Of a stretch of DNA of 64,000 bases, positions 23,007-36,615 are shown in pieces. The position numbers and the translations under genes were made by a program. Location: assembly GCA_964023205.1 (NCBI GenBank), contig OZ026835.1, forward strand, positions 44,241,083-44,305,082. Reading direction: 5' to 3'. Position 1 is the first letter of the stretch. Every line of letters begins with the position of its first letter. Origin of the DNA: Lutraria lutraria (Eukaryota > Mollusca > Bivalvia > Venerida > Mactridae). Under the pieces are notes generated by a model that saw only the letters and a list, made by a program, of their open reading frames with translations, was not told the origin of the DNA and searched no databases.

Positions 23007-25039
23007 GTCAAGAGCTTTGCTTGTTCGATATCACGAAAATTCCGGAACAGACAGGCGACATGTTATCAGCGGGAGTGTTCTCCTGTCGCGGGCGGAAATT
23101 TCTCGCTGATCAAACAATCGAATCCAATTATTATTACGCGAGATATGGTAAATCGATCACTTGATTGGAAATAATTGTCATATTGTTAATAATTTCCTCA
23201 TTGATTGTCGCTTCGATTGTCGCTGTGATTATATTCGTTTATTGATGTATCGACTTTTCGGAAGTCAGTCAGGACACAGCTGCGACAGCAGACGATAAAG
23301 TGGTTCCCGCGCATTTTGAAGCTGCAGACCTTCTTAAAAGTAAAAGCGTGGAATTTCATTAGAAAGATGCAGAAGTTGGTTCTAGATGTTAAAATCAGGC
23401 TAAAAATTGATTTGCATTTGACAATAACTGAATTCACTTCATTTCGTCACTGAATATGAATACCGCCATAGTCATTTTCATTCATTTGTTCGGTAGGCCC
23501 CACAGAAGCCTTTTTTGTATGAAGAGTCAAAGAAACGTATATATATAAGAGTGGACACCTGGGTTAAATCCAGTACAACACGTAATTAATTGATCCGGAA
23601 TTCTACGTTCCCAGCATCAACAATGAAAGTTCAACTATATGTATAGGTAATAAAATGACAAAAATAAAGTATTTTATTACTGTATAATATATCATTACCA
23701 ATACTTACAATCTATTACAAACAGAACCATGTGATTAGGGAACAAACAGTAGCTTTTACCTATTTTAAATGCTCTTTACCAAACAATTTACATTTTTATA
23801 TACCCTTATTGTCGCGTTAATTCCAGCAACGCTCATCCCCGCCCCGTTTGAAGTGACACCAGCTTTGAGGATCCAAATAAAATAAATGAAAAATACTCCA
23901 GATAATTACTCCGTAGGAAATCAGACTGAAGTAGCAAGTATAAGTCATAGTAGTAAAATTGCATACATGTATATACATTTGTATTAAGGAAGAAGTGGAA
24001 TCGTGACTACTTCCGCATGTCGTGCACGGGTTTACAGAGATACCACTAGGTGAATCACTCGTGCAATATGTTGTATTAACTAGACAAAGTAATTGAAAAG
24101 AATAGTTAATTCTGAGTGCATGAAACATGTAGGAAGTATTATTTAGTCATATTTGCGTGATGTACGTCATTGTATAATCGATTCAGTTAAACCTCGAACT
24201 GCATCCAGTCTGTAGGCAGATCATGTAACAGACGAACGTTCCTAAATTTACCGCACGAACGCCAAAATACTCTCCGAGCATGTCCTATTGTTGGTATCTT
24301 GCTATACCAGAGTCATCAATAAGTTAGTTCTGCGGTATTTATTGCATTAGATTTTACATTGATTAAAGAAAACACACGACAGCGGAATTTAAACGCCAAT
24401 GTTTGGAATCCGTAACAAACAAGATAACAGAGGACTTGGTTTTAGACAATCATATATATTTAATTTCCAATTCATATACCGGTATTCATTGACCTATACT
24501 GCCTCAAGGGAATAGATCTATTGAAAATGGTGACCTTATTTGAATTATTATCTTATTTAAGGTGATCAAACATGTATGAATGTCAGACGTTGACAAAGGA
24601 GTCCAAAGCAGACTTGCGTCAGCGAATTAAACCCAACTGATGAAGAACATTATAACCTTATCGTACCTGACTTTGTGGAATTTGACGCATAGTTTCTTGA
24701 CTAGGGCACCGAGTGATTGAGTATCGTGATGTTTTACAACTAGCTTGGTAATCTCGCAGACCGGGTCAAGAAGCACGTAGATATTACACGTTCTGTGACC
24801 CTATTTTTTTCAGATGATATAATCTGACGTATTAAACTAAGTGATCCCAAGATTTTGGCACAGGAATAGGTTTAAATGGTTAAGAAAGTAAGTTGCCTTT
24901 AGCATAAGTAAACATAATTAATAACCTACATGATAAAGGTCCCCTACTTGTATAACAAACAACATTCCACGTGCTAGTAGTCTGATTCGATTAAGATTGC
25001 ACTATAACCTTTCCACTGTTTCTAAATACATTATGGACT

Positions 25040-25270
25040 TCTAATTCTTGTTCTTCTTCTTCCTCCTCATAAACAAAAATTTCTACATCTTCAGAGATCT
25101 GGACTTCCCTCTCCACGTCTCTCTCATCTATGTCCTCGTTTACTTCTGCACGCAGTTCTTCAGTGTCCTCGTCTCCACCATCTTCATTTTCTCTCTTATC
25201 GTCTGTTCAGCATCTTCATTTATTGGCTTTGTGTTTTTACTCTCAATTTTCTTGTTCAAATCTATAAAAG
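25040..25270 (-). other. Skewed tract with acidic open frame (- strand), doubtful coding
   Basis: The + strand is pyrimidine-rich (CTTCTTCTTCC type). The - strand therefore has a stop-free frame of about 70 codons rich in Glu and Asp (for example DGGDEDTEELRAEV), with no start codon and a TGA just before it. A second - strand frame overlaps it upstream. It could be a decayed acidic exon or just strand-skewed simple sequence; I favour the latter. Confidence 0.2.
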
Positions 25271-28200
25271 GTATCAGACTATCTCAGATGACAGAATGGA
25301 ATGCAGTCTGAGATGGAGGTTAGTCAATGAACAAACAAGTTGCATAAACTGTCACAAAACCGCGTTATAATATATAAAAGCCCCATTGGCTTATACTATC
25401 AGCATTACGTGATTTACCTTGTTGTGCTTGCAAATTTCTATAAATTATTTTGACATAGTTCGCAAGTACTGATCTCTAAATAATTCAGCAAATATTATTC
25501 TTGCCGAGACAAAGTCAAAAGGACACGAACATGATAATACAAAATGGCAACCATCAGACATGAGCTGGCACACCCGTACATGCCAGGTTCTATTGTGACT
25601 AACACCCTTAGTTCTAAAATGTGATATTATTTTATTGCAGTCTCAGATCCTACACGTAGTGAGGACGTGTCTCATTATCTAGATATAGTATACAGTATGG
25701 ACAAGGTTATATAATGTTTTAATCTTCCACCGGTGACTGCCATAAACTTTATGCACCTTATATTGAAATATCTGCCAAATTAGATCAAAATTATGATAAA
25801 ATGAACAATACTGTTCTCTCATTAAATAGTTGCTGATCTATTGATTACACGTTATAATTGTTAAAAAACATTACGATTAACTTATATCAATAACTGAAAG
25901 AATGTACCACAATCATGCATGCTTCAAATCGAGTAATTTGTCACGCGTCTGGATCACCATACAAAAAATACATAATTTATGCAACAAAAAATAATTGAAT
26001 GTAACTCCAAATAACAAAAAAAACTTAATCATAGTACACCTCTGTGGTCTACGATGAATAATGCCATCTTAATGCATGATTTCTTCTATTGATTCATATT
26101 TGTCAGTGAGATTTTTTTAGAAAAAAAAAACCATAAAGCGGACATTTTACGAATCTAATATTGCTGAAAATGTGTATCATTCCGCAACAAAAACTGTGGA
26201 TATCCGTTACACGTAGACGACATGTTCTCAACAATTATAAATTGTCCATTCTGTCTATTTTTGCGACACAATTTAAGGGACCTTGAACAACTGATAAAAA
26301 GGGTTAGCAATGGAATGTTCATTCAAAAAAATCATATTAAAATGTAAAAATCTTCAGATTTTTTCCCTTAATAACAAAGACAACGTGTCGCGTTGTTTGC
26401 ACGGATCTAACCTGTCCTAATACACTATTATATCCCATTTCCGTCTTAATTTTTTTTCCATTTCATATTTTGACAAAATACAAGTATTATCAATAACTTA
26501 GATAAAAAGGGCTCGAAATACCACAATCTTTAGAGGCTCACAATAACCGCTCGCATTAGGGAAAAGCTAAGATTAACCCTGGTTAAGAAAATCTCATAAT
26601 GAAGGTGACAGCGTCGCAATAAAGAATACACACGGACCAGAAACAATATGGTCTTTTATATTCTGTTGACGATACATAGTATTTTACAGGATTTAGGATA
26701 TTTCGCTTGTTAACTATTGGTGGATAACATTTAAAATGAGGCGTAAGATGTGACTCGAAGATGAGGCTTAAAATACAACTTGTTCATTGGTCAATTTTAA
26801 TATCCAATCAAATGCTAGAATGGTATAACAGCTTGATCACCTGACTTAGAAAATTATACCTACGCCTTTTTCTCGTATATAGACGAATATGGCAGAGTTG
26901 TTGTTGAGAATTTCTGAAAATATTCTTAGCACTTCTAACTTAGTTACCAATCGGCTTGCTTTTGTCAGGTAACATATTGTTTGAACTTTGTTTCAGCACA
27001 GGAACCTTGAATGCAAGAATCTGCATGAAAACACACGATTTCTTCTGTTTGTGAGCGCGTTATTTAAAGACTTTTAAAGACTTTTTTCGATTGCAGTCTG
27101 TTTATTTATGTGTCCTGTAGCCGTTTGGCCCATGAAAACTCCGCGGCTGTGGGTTATTTTTATAGAAAATGTCCGTTATTTTATTGGATGGAGTAGTCGT
27201 TTTGTTTATATAATATGTACCGGTCTATGAATGAGGCTCGGACTATGGTTTTTATGGCAAATTGGTGTTATATGGATAACATTTTAAGATCCTGTTGTGT
27301 CAGCAAAAAAGGCCAAGTCGCTCATGTTTTTAAGATGAAATGATCGGTTGTTTTCCTACCTTGGTCAGAAGTCATGTAACACGATCATCAATACTGAAAC
27401 AGAAGGATATGACCACTTAGAGTCCTGGATCAACAACATAATAACCTAAAATGAATATCACCTTAAATGAAGTGACCACTCAACGTCAAGAAACGCTCAG
27501 CTACTATACAATCGTCTATCGACATAGATCATTAATCCGCGGTGGACAATTTTGTTAAGATTATAAATAAAGACCCTTGTCCAGTCTAAATTTAAAGAGG
27601 ATGTTGTAAGGTCGGGTTTGATAAACCCTGATTAATTTACTCTATCTGTGGAATTTCTTACATGACCATTTCCTGGCGGTGTCTCGCTACATACAGGATG
27701 ATGTATCAGTGGCCACCGGGTCACAGCCACCTTACGTGTTAAACAGGACAACGTGACCGACTGCCCTTGTCTACTTACTTTCAACATAAAACAAACACAA
27801 TAAATGTTGACAGGCCTTGGGCCATTTTTGTCATCATATTGTAAATCACACACTGGGCATCACAAGATATTGTTAATCCGATTTTAATGATGCATTACTT
27901 ATAACTATATAATAGAAAATATGGGACATGGTTGCTATATATGGAATAACAAGAATCTGACAAACATCAATCGGAAAACCTTGGTCTTTTTCGTGACCAT
28001 CAGAAAATACCTGACGCTGGCTTACTTCGATAAATTGTCAGGAAGCAGAAAGCGTGGCCTTTCTATGCAACTTAATACAACATAATTTATATCCTCAAAA
28101 CACGATGCAGCAACAATGACTCGCGAAGATCCGTTCTGTGGATAATATTAATTTAGTTTTGACTCTAATGTGCGCAGTTACTGTTAGTAATTTAGTATAT

Positions 28201-31152
28201 GACTAACCGTGTCTGCTTACCGTACCTTTGTTTGATAGTAAAATTATCCACCGCGCTTCTTTTATTAACAAACACTTTTTCATCCAAACATAGTAATCTG
28301 TATAAAACGTTTAAATGATAACCTGTATACTCTACATTTTTTTCAGTTATTTAGCCTTTGTCTACGTCCAACCAAATGGAACTTGCGTAAACTAATCTTT
28401 GATCCACATTTCCTGTCGCTTGTTTAAGATAAAATCTGTCACAGTCATATTATAACAAATTTACAAAACATGATCACGAATATAAATTTTGTGTTTATTT
28501 GTAAGCGATCATCTTCAGTGGCTTTACTTCATTGAGGAAATTTATTTTACTGTAATGTCAAGTCCCTTCTTTACTCGACATGAAATTGAATTCTAAAGGG
28601 TTCGTAATCACTTTGGTACTTATTGATGCGTGACAAACCACCCCGGATGGACTCCTTCCGGTGATTTACTTACTGCGTGTATATGTATTCAAAAGTCAAA
28701 GCAGAAGTGGATTCAATCAAAGGGGATTATTGTCACGAAAAAAAATCATAATTTTTTTTTTAGGATATTTTTTTTCGTGACAATGCCCTTTGGATTCAAT
28801 CACCTTATGTTTTAGAAAAGGGGTTCGCTATCTGATCCGACAGTTCGGTACGACTTGATCAGAAACTGGAGAATCGAACTTTAGTCACGTCAATCATATG
28901 AATGCAAAATGGTATATACCAGTATCTACAAAAATATGTTTGAGTTCTTTATTTTCCATTTGTGAGTGCATGTGTACGTACGAATGCAGTTTGCGATGTC
29001 TATTTAACAGAAATCATGCAAGATAATATCATTTATCGAGTACTTGTACATGCAACCATGAGTGTCAAAGTTCCTGGCTTATTATGGATATAGTTGATGG
29101 ACAGAAACCGATATATTCCGGCGATCATTGTTAACATGTACAAATGTAATGTTAGTTGCCTCTTAACGTTATGTGATTTATCATTTTTATGGCTGTTCAA
29201 AAGATTATAACAGCTGGCCTATGTCATTACGTACAATGATGTACTAAGCACTTGTTGTTAAAATATGGAAAAACAAGACTTCGTTGTTTTTTTTAAGTTG
29301 TCATCCTAGATGCTTACGTCTAAATTGAAATCGTTTCCAAGACAACGGTACATGACGTTGCCAATGTCCATGATGATAGGCCTACATCAGTGGGAAAACA
29401 TTTTAAAAAATATTTAATTTAGCGTAATCGGATTATCTAAAATATCACGATAATATCGCCTCTCGAGTTTCACAAGATATTTTTGCGAACTTTATTTATG
29501 GGAGAAATATACAAGGTCAAATAAATATTCATCTCCCTTTTCATCATTGGACAGTTTTCGTGTTGAAAATGTAATGATTGTTGTCGATCCACTTTTTTAG
29601 GCTTAAATTTGTTATTACGATGTAGTAGGAAATAAAGACAATATCGCCAATGACTGCCTCCAGTGTAACAAAAGTCCCTGATAAATGAAAAGTAAACTGG
29701 ACTGTTCAACCCTTGGGACAATAAAATATGCCTGGAGTTAATATGGGAGATAGTATCTATGAAAATGAAATTTATGTCAACATAAGGTGGCGATCGGCCC
29801 TTGTTGTTATATCTATCTATATATGACTTTAAAGTATATTGACATATCATAACCAGTATCTCCTCATTGTATAAAAACAATGATAGCGATAAGAAATTCA
29901 AAGGAATTATTAGATTTTATGCGGAACATTACAGAGCCTCACACATGATCAGTGTGATAAAATCAATTTTATGATCATAATAAACAAACTAGCGGTACAT
30001 TCTAATTGATACGTGAAGCGCCATCTGTTTACTATCCCAAACTTCATCAATGCTTAAATAAACACAATCTTTTATCATATATTCATAAAAACATTCCGTC
30101 ACTAAACCGCATAAGATATCTTCGTCGGATGCCGACACAGTAGTTTTCGCCCGAAGCATCATCTATTGCAAATTTGCATTTAAGGCAGCTGTTTGCCTGA
30201 ATCAAAGCTTTACAACTGAAGATCAATCATATTTTGTTAATACAACGCTTGAAATCGGACGCTTTTTTACAGGGGTAACATAATGCAATTGAAATTTTAT
30301 AAAGTTACGAACATGCGGCTTTCACGTTGAATTGCCCGGATGTTTGCAGCTCAGAAGAAAACTAAACATTCAACAACTGATTAAACATACCGATCGTCAG
30401 TGATTCTTGTCTAATTACCTAAAATTCACATTGATCATCTTTTTGGTGGTGTAAAAACAAATTCAAGTCATTTATCTGATCCATAAGGCACGCGCCATGA
30501 CGTAGACTGTCGCGTGACTTTGAGAAACAGGTGATGCAGCAATCATGCGGAGCTAGCATCGCCGTGTGTCGGTATTATCCAGTCAAAATGCCGATACTTT
30601 TTTATCGTATTATATTCAATATTATGTTTTCCGAAATTAACGCGATTTATAAACAGAATTATTGATACAGTTATAACGAGACCCGCTGTTGCATGGAAAT
30701 CTGTTGTCTTCGGGACACGGGGTATGTTTGGTCATGGTAGAAAATGGCAGGTTGCCTTTACATTCTAAATACCTGTTACCAAATGTGACTTCACAAAAAG
30801 AGTCATTATCTTGTTAATTTGCAAGTGTATTAAGGCTAGTAAAGTTCATTTTTGGATTGTGTGGGGTGATTAAAAATGTTTGGGTGTCAACGTAGGGGTA
30901 GAAAAAATATATTATACTAGCCCCCCTCTTCCTACGATCCTGATTTTGTTATCATGACTTAAATTATCTCCCCCTGATGTACTTACGTAAGAAGCACACG
31001 CGTAAAAAATAACAAAATAAACGTCTAATCAATTTTTTTTCATCATATAAACTGTAAATAGTATTTATTTATTCGTTATTCGTTAATTTTTCTTCAATAT
31101 TTATTGGCATGCAGAAAAGAAATAAAATTGAATTTTACTTGAAAAAAAAACG

Positions 31153-31220
31153 TGAGGAATCTGGGTATTTATCCCAGTACCCAAGTGTAAGTGAGTTTCC
31201 TAACCCTTGGGTTAATCAAC
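31153..31220 (-). pseudogene. tRNA-Ala-like pseudogene with terminator run
   Basis: Read on the - strand, the 3' half (GGGTACTGGGATAAATACCC) matches the T arm of the tRNA-Ala at 43179-43251 with a few changes. The 5' half is a weaker, gapped match. The acceptor and anticodon stems do not pair. It is followed by T9 (A's at 31142-31150), as the intact gene is by T8, so the duplicated unit included the Pol III terminator. Confidence 0.55.
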
Positions 31221-32444
31221 AGTACGATTAGCAGTTATATAACACAACTTCAAATTTTAACACTGATGCTAAGAAGACATAAACGTGGATATGAAAACAT
31301 TCAGACTGTATTGTAAGTATAGCTTTATAATAATTATCAATTTCAGTAAATATATTTTCAGGATCCCCAAACCAACGGAGTTGATATAATATTTCAAACT
31401 TTTGAAAATATTTGTCATTTTAAACAGAATATATCTTAAGGGGACATTGAAACTTGTTGTTTCTCTTCTCGGAGTTAAAAATGACATTTTATTAATATAT
31501 TTATCAAAATTGTGCTTACGCGCTATGTTTTAATACAGCATCTGTACAGTGCAGAAGGGGGTTATCTCGTGCGTAAATAGAGCAGTTTCTAGCATCAATC
31601 ATTGCGAAATGTGATATTTTTTTGTCATTGAAAGAAAAAATATAGTGTAAGATGAAATATATGTTGTCTAGAAATTGAAGAAAAAACTTAACACTCGCCA
31701 TGCCTCTGATGTGCTCAATTACACAAAGGCTAATTAATATCAAAGCTAAATTCTTTAAACGGAACTCTGTCATGTGAACAATTAGCGTTACTACGTGTAT
31801 TAAATCATTTTTATACATGGATATACATCACGACGAGTATGAAGTAATTGCAGCTGCCCTACATGATATGATTACCTACCTCACAAAGAGTCTTACTGAT
31901 TGTTATACTTATCCAGATAAAGCGGCCACGTTGACTATGATACAGCTATCGTATATGATGCTAATAGATACGTGAATACCATTTCCGCTACAGTGGACCA
32001 AATTAACGTACCTCTAGCCTCATTTGGACATTCGTCAGGTACTTCAGTTGGTGTTTTAATCACCTCGCGAAGGCTGAACCCATCTGAACGACCTTAACTA
32101 TTTAGATATTTTTTTCTCCCACAAACATTGGAGTAAATATACTTTAGTATCATTATATTAATGCTAAACATCAAAACCAGTTTACAATGTTTTTAACGCA
32201 ACTGCACACTTTTTACGGAAATCATGACATTTTAAATGGTGTCTTCATCTTTGCTCCGTAGCTGCAAGGAACTCACAAGTTGTCCAGCATCTTAATTTAT
32301 TTGACGCAATAAGAACAGAAGATACAAAAATATCAGATCATTACAACTTAAATCCGACCGGAAGTTAGTGTTTCAACATTGAATTTTAACAGGCATACCA
32401 TACCAGTCCTCATTGTACGCAAAATCGCACTAACGAGAATACTA

Positions 32445-32600
32445 TACAGTCAAACTATGGAAAACAGGAATTCCCTGAAAGTCGAACAACTTTCCAAGTC
32501 CCATTTTTTTCGGATTTTTTAATCAAAAGCTCTGTGAAAACCGGAATTTTCATAAAAATGGGATCCGGTTTTAATTTTCTGAGTGAAATTCGTTGGAAAG
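32445..32600 (+). mobile_element. pogo/Tigger-like remnant (one end)
   Basis: TA followed by CAGTCAAAC, then GGAATTCCCTGAAAGTCGAA, resembles the terminal region of pogo-type Tc1/mariner MITEs, which begin CAGT and insert at TA. No matching opposite end is seen. The right boundary is arbitrary. Confidence 0.35.
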
Positions 32601-35404
32601 AATAAATAAGGTACACATCAAACTCGTCAAGAATTTAACAAAATGTGTTTTTAAGTTAATTTACGTTTGATGTTGAAGTGCATTGAACAATTCGTGCAGA
32701 AATGTCATAACATGAGCCGTGTTCATACAATAGTTGTACTATTTTTGCACGGAGAGGACGACTCATTATGGATTGTACTTAAGTTTTTTTGCTAAATTTG
32801 ACGGAGCTCGCTTACAGAAAAATATAATTATGAATGAATAGAATCATCTTTATATAATAGTTGTATATTATTAAACACATTCCATTGGTATGAATCATAC
32901 AGACCGCCCTGTTTGGTGTCTATATGTATTATATGTGACAGTTAGGTCATTAAAGAACGCATAGCCGCGTTAACATGGTACTTTTATCCAAAAGCGACAT
33001 TAAGCAACTGTTGACTGTTAGTTACAAGGTAGCTGCTTAGCTATGCTTCAGATTTTGCTGTCCAGGCAAAAACATTTAACATTCATCGCGTAGGCGTACA
33101 CTTATGTGAAAGTCCGAATAATCTTGAAGGTCTTCAATCGTAACTACTCGGGAATTTCCGTAACTGAGAAATACACCTCGTGTAGGATTACAAAGTTTGG
33201 TTAAGTGGTTTCCGGGCATTACTTTTTCAACACCTACACGGGCATTACTAAAACGTCTTCACGTCGTCATTAGCGGCATCATTTTCAAGAATCGTTCTCA
33301 GAATTGCAGACTTTCAAACGTGTTTATCGTTCGCGATTTTCAAAATGGACATCAAGATCCCATTGAACGAAAAACATGGTGTTTCCATCGTAAGATTCCT
33401 AGAAATACAAAAACAAAACATCTCCAAGTAACGGGTATTGGCTTTTATGCTTTCCTTTCACATTGATGGCATTTTTACTGGTCTGACTTTTTATTTAACA
33501 TAATTAAAACGCTTGTCTTTGATGGCACTTAATTTACTTAGAAAACAGTTTACTGTTTATATCATGAATTATATGCAATGCGTTTTTGTATTTCATGGAC
33601 ATGAGTGATAGATGAACTACAATCAGAACCATCAGTCTTCAGCAGTCGATCTTTGGAAGCAGTAAAATTTGGTCGCATCAGACAGGTAGTTATATATTAC
33701 TGGTGTGTGTAGGTAAGGGTTTGATTATGAGAACACTGTTTGTTGAAAGCGGAGAAGATAAAATCGCTTCAAGTTACATGTTATTCTAATTCAATGACAT
33801 TTCGTACCCGACCGAACATTTTGAGTAATTCCTGATAAAAAGGTAGATTTTGGTTTATTTTGATGATCATTAAGCCGGGAGACTTGGGACTAAAACTGAT
33901 GTACAAGCAACAAAGAAATGACACCACGGACGACTTGTTATCGTGTGATATGTAAGTAATAATAGTGTATTAAGTTGGTAACAGACATAAGACACTACAA
34001 CATGCTGGGTTCTCCTTTAATGGAACGCCTTGTAAGCGAATAAATCATGATTATAACAAGGGAGTATTTGTACACTCTGGTACTAAGGGCACACATGACC
34101 TTGTCAAGGGATGCTTGCCGCAATTCATTGGACATAAGGTATTTTTAATGAATAAACCCTGGCTCCATATTATATATTGTAAGTTTAAGCTTGACACCAA
34201 GATATCATCTCCGCTCGATTTCACAAATTTATCGTAATTAGTTATATTATACATGTATTCCTATGAACCAAGCCTTCCAAGTAGTATTTTGCATCGCCAT
34301 CGTCGTTTATATTTTCATTAAGCAACATCTTCATATCTTCACTTACAGAATTAGCAGCGTCGACATCATCATCAGCAAAACTTGCTATAACTTAACGAAT
34401 TGCGGCATCTGACACTAAATTTTGATATCCATGATAAAAACTTGGCCCAAATCAAAGATTCGGACGGCCGTGTAAGTGTACTGTTTTGGAATCACTTTCA
34501 CATGGCAGCGTTTGGAACATGTCCATTGACCATTAACAGCTTAGAAAATAGGTCGCATGTACGGAATCCGGGTGATATATTCAAATTGAATGTTTGCGTA
34601 TCCGCTGTTAGGACTGTATGATAATGAAATAATGTGCCAAAGTGTTTTACATATACTGTTTCCTGGCACTTAAAATAGTTTTGGCCTTTGAATTACGTAT
34701 GCATGAATTTGCAACAGTCTACCATTGATTTATCTGTGTTGTCCCTTTTGACATTATCTTGGCATTATATGTAAATGTTTAGTCGGTCCGTAAATGTAAA
34801 TGTTTAAAATATTTGCATGGGTTCGAACAATTTTGGTACATTTTCTCTTTTTTATTCCTACGGAAAAATCACTTCCCGGCGTCACAGTACTTCTGAATTT
34901 TGCTATTATTGCGTTAACGCATTTATAACATCACCATCTGTTGACTTGTTTGTCATTCAAAAGGTGTTCAAACGAAGATTCTGTGATATTTGTAATGTAA
35001 AAAATTGGTATTCACGTGAGCAGCCAATAAAAGAAGTACGTTAGAATAATCATACATGTAAATTAATTTGAGCGAGAAAATTTAATGAGTAAATACACTA
35101 GCACTAACGCTATTGTTACAATTGAGGGGCTGGTATTTGCTAACTAGCGGTGGAAAAAATCCCTCGTGAAAGGTATGATTTAGTTTATTAATCTCCTTGG
35201 ATTTTAAGGTACTGTGGCTGTTACATAATGTTTGCCGATATCACAGCCGGACGGAAGAGGATTAACACTAGACACAGTGCAAAATAGGGTTGGTCTCTAA
35301 GACTTGTTACAAAAATAAGCCCTCCTAAGTACGGTGTCCACAGACTATATTTAGTGAATAGATTTTATACTAACCCCTAAAAAATTGAGATTGGAGATTC
35401 GAGA

Positions 35405-35418
35405 TAAACTGGTTCCCG
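35405..35418 (+). mobile_element. Single arm of the short hairpin family
   Basis: TAAACTGGTTCCCG is identical to the first 14 bases of the hairpin element at 63174. No inverted second arm is present nearby, so this is a broken copy or a chance match. Confidence 0.35.
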
Positions 35419-36331
35419 ATTAACTCACGCATGTACTTGGTGTTACGCAATTTTTAAATAGTACCAGTCCAGATTCAGGAACATTGTTTGTGCTAGATAC
35501 AAGTACGCGACGGGAACAAATATGAGTGAGAGTGTTTGTTATTTTTTCCCATCGTCGAGAGGTGATTTTTAACATAGTCTGAATTCGAGACAGAAAGAGA
35601 AACATGTGACACAAAAGCGACACTCGAAACGCCGACGACCATGCAATAATAGCGTTTTTGTAAGTGTATACCCGAATCACTCGAGACAAATTAGATATCC
35701 AGATCAAAGACGACCATAATGGCGTAGAGTTTTTTGCTCATCATAAGATAGGATTGGTTCTATTTTGTATCATAACTAGAAGTTTGTTGATGAAACATCT
35801 TGCAGAAAATTGTACTGAGTGATTTGTCTTGGATACAATGAAGGTGCTAATTGGCTGTAGTGGAATTCAAGTGGCTTGGTATGTGATAGGAATGTATGTA
35901 CATGAAGTGTCGTCTGCCTAGGGTACATACACATAGTAAAATGACAAAACGGGGTGACAAATTTAAGTTAGGATGACCAATCTTTTTCTCGCATCAACAG
36001 ATAGAGTTAGCTACAGTGCAGGGCGACCTTCCAGCACACCCCAGATTTACGTCCATTTAACAGAATTGTCAATGTACTAGTTTAACAATATAAGACTTTC
36101 CAACGTACGCGAGAAACGTTTTCTCGACGACATTTGACAGAACTGAAAAAGATGCATTCTTTGAAATAATTAAAAGAAAAAAAAGAAAATCTTTTCACTT
36201 TATTTCTGTAAACGAAGAAATTTTTTCCGTCAGAACTGTCGTTCCACGAAAAAAACCAGTAAATTTCGTTAGTGCGTATCGGAATGAAAGAGGGTGACGG
36301 AATTTAACTCATCCGTGTTCCGCAACATTTT

Positions 36332-36615
36332 CTATAAATAGTAACAAGCGTCTGTTTGTTGTTTAACAGTACAATATGTAAATTAATGACGGCAGGTGAC
36401 GTCCAATGAGCCGTTAATTACAATGTTCGAGTAGTATTAACAAAAGATTTCTAACGGTACATAGGATTTTAGTCGGAGCCAGATGGGGACGCTGAAAAGA
36501 GAATTCCGAAACAATGGTACGGGCTGACGTGGCTTTATGATCGATACACGGAGAAGATCACTTATTAATTGGTCGGGCTATTTATAAAGGGGGCCCCAAC
36601 CCTTGCCTTATAAGG
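36332..36615. promoter_or_regulatory. Dense group of MEF2, CArG, E-box and homeodomain-type sites
   Basis: The sites are CTATAAATAG (36332-36341, perfect MEF2), CAGGTG E-box (36393-36398) overlapping TGACGTC (36397-36403) and CCAAT (36403-36407), TAATTA (36415-36420), CTATTTATAA (36578-36587, fits the MEF2 consensus) and CCTTATAAGG (36606-36615, perfect palindromic SRF CArG box). MEF2, SRF and E-box sites together are typical of muscle or immediate-early regulatory modules. No gene is visible beside it, so the target would be distal. The inference rests only on motif density. Confidence 0.35.

Larger units (their letters stand above)
21441..31152. other. Gene-poor stretch downstream of cyclin D
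   Basis: No gene is supported. Notable points are an E2F-type site with local CpG enrichment at 22995-23130 and a purine/pyrimidine-skewed stretch at 25040-25270. Open frames here, including the 143-residue one at 29470-29901 (-), have no recognisable domain. Confidence 0.4.
31221..36300. other. Gene-poor stretch, small repeat remnants
   Basis: No gene is supported. It holds a pogo-like remnant near 32445 and a single arm of the hairpin family at 35405-35418. The frames at 31516-31818 (-), 33197-33466 (+) and 35420-35707 (-) have no recognisable domain. Confidence 0.4.

Noticed and set aside
29470..29901. 143-codon open frame on the - strand.
   Set aside because: No recognisable domain, no splice or promoter context and composition like the flanks.
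30482..30492. TAAGGCACGCG, identical to the first 11 bases of miR-124.
   Set aside because: The next bases diverge and there is no upstream star arm able to form the pre-miRNA hairpin, so it is probably chance.
33075..33256. Stop-free - strand frame (RVGVEKVMPGNHLTKLC and on).
   Set aside because: Short, with stops on both sides and no recognisable domain.
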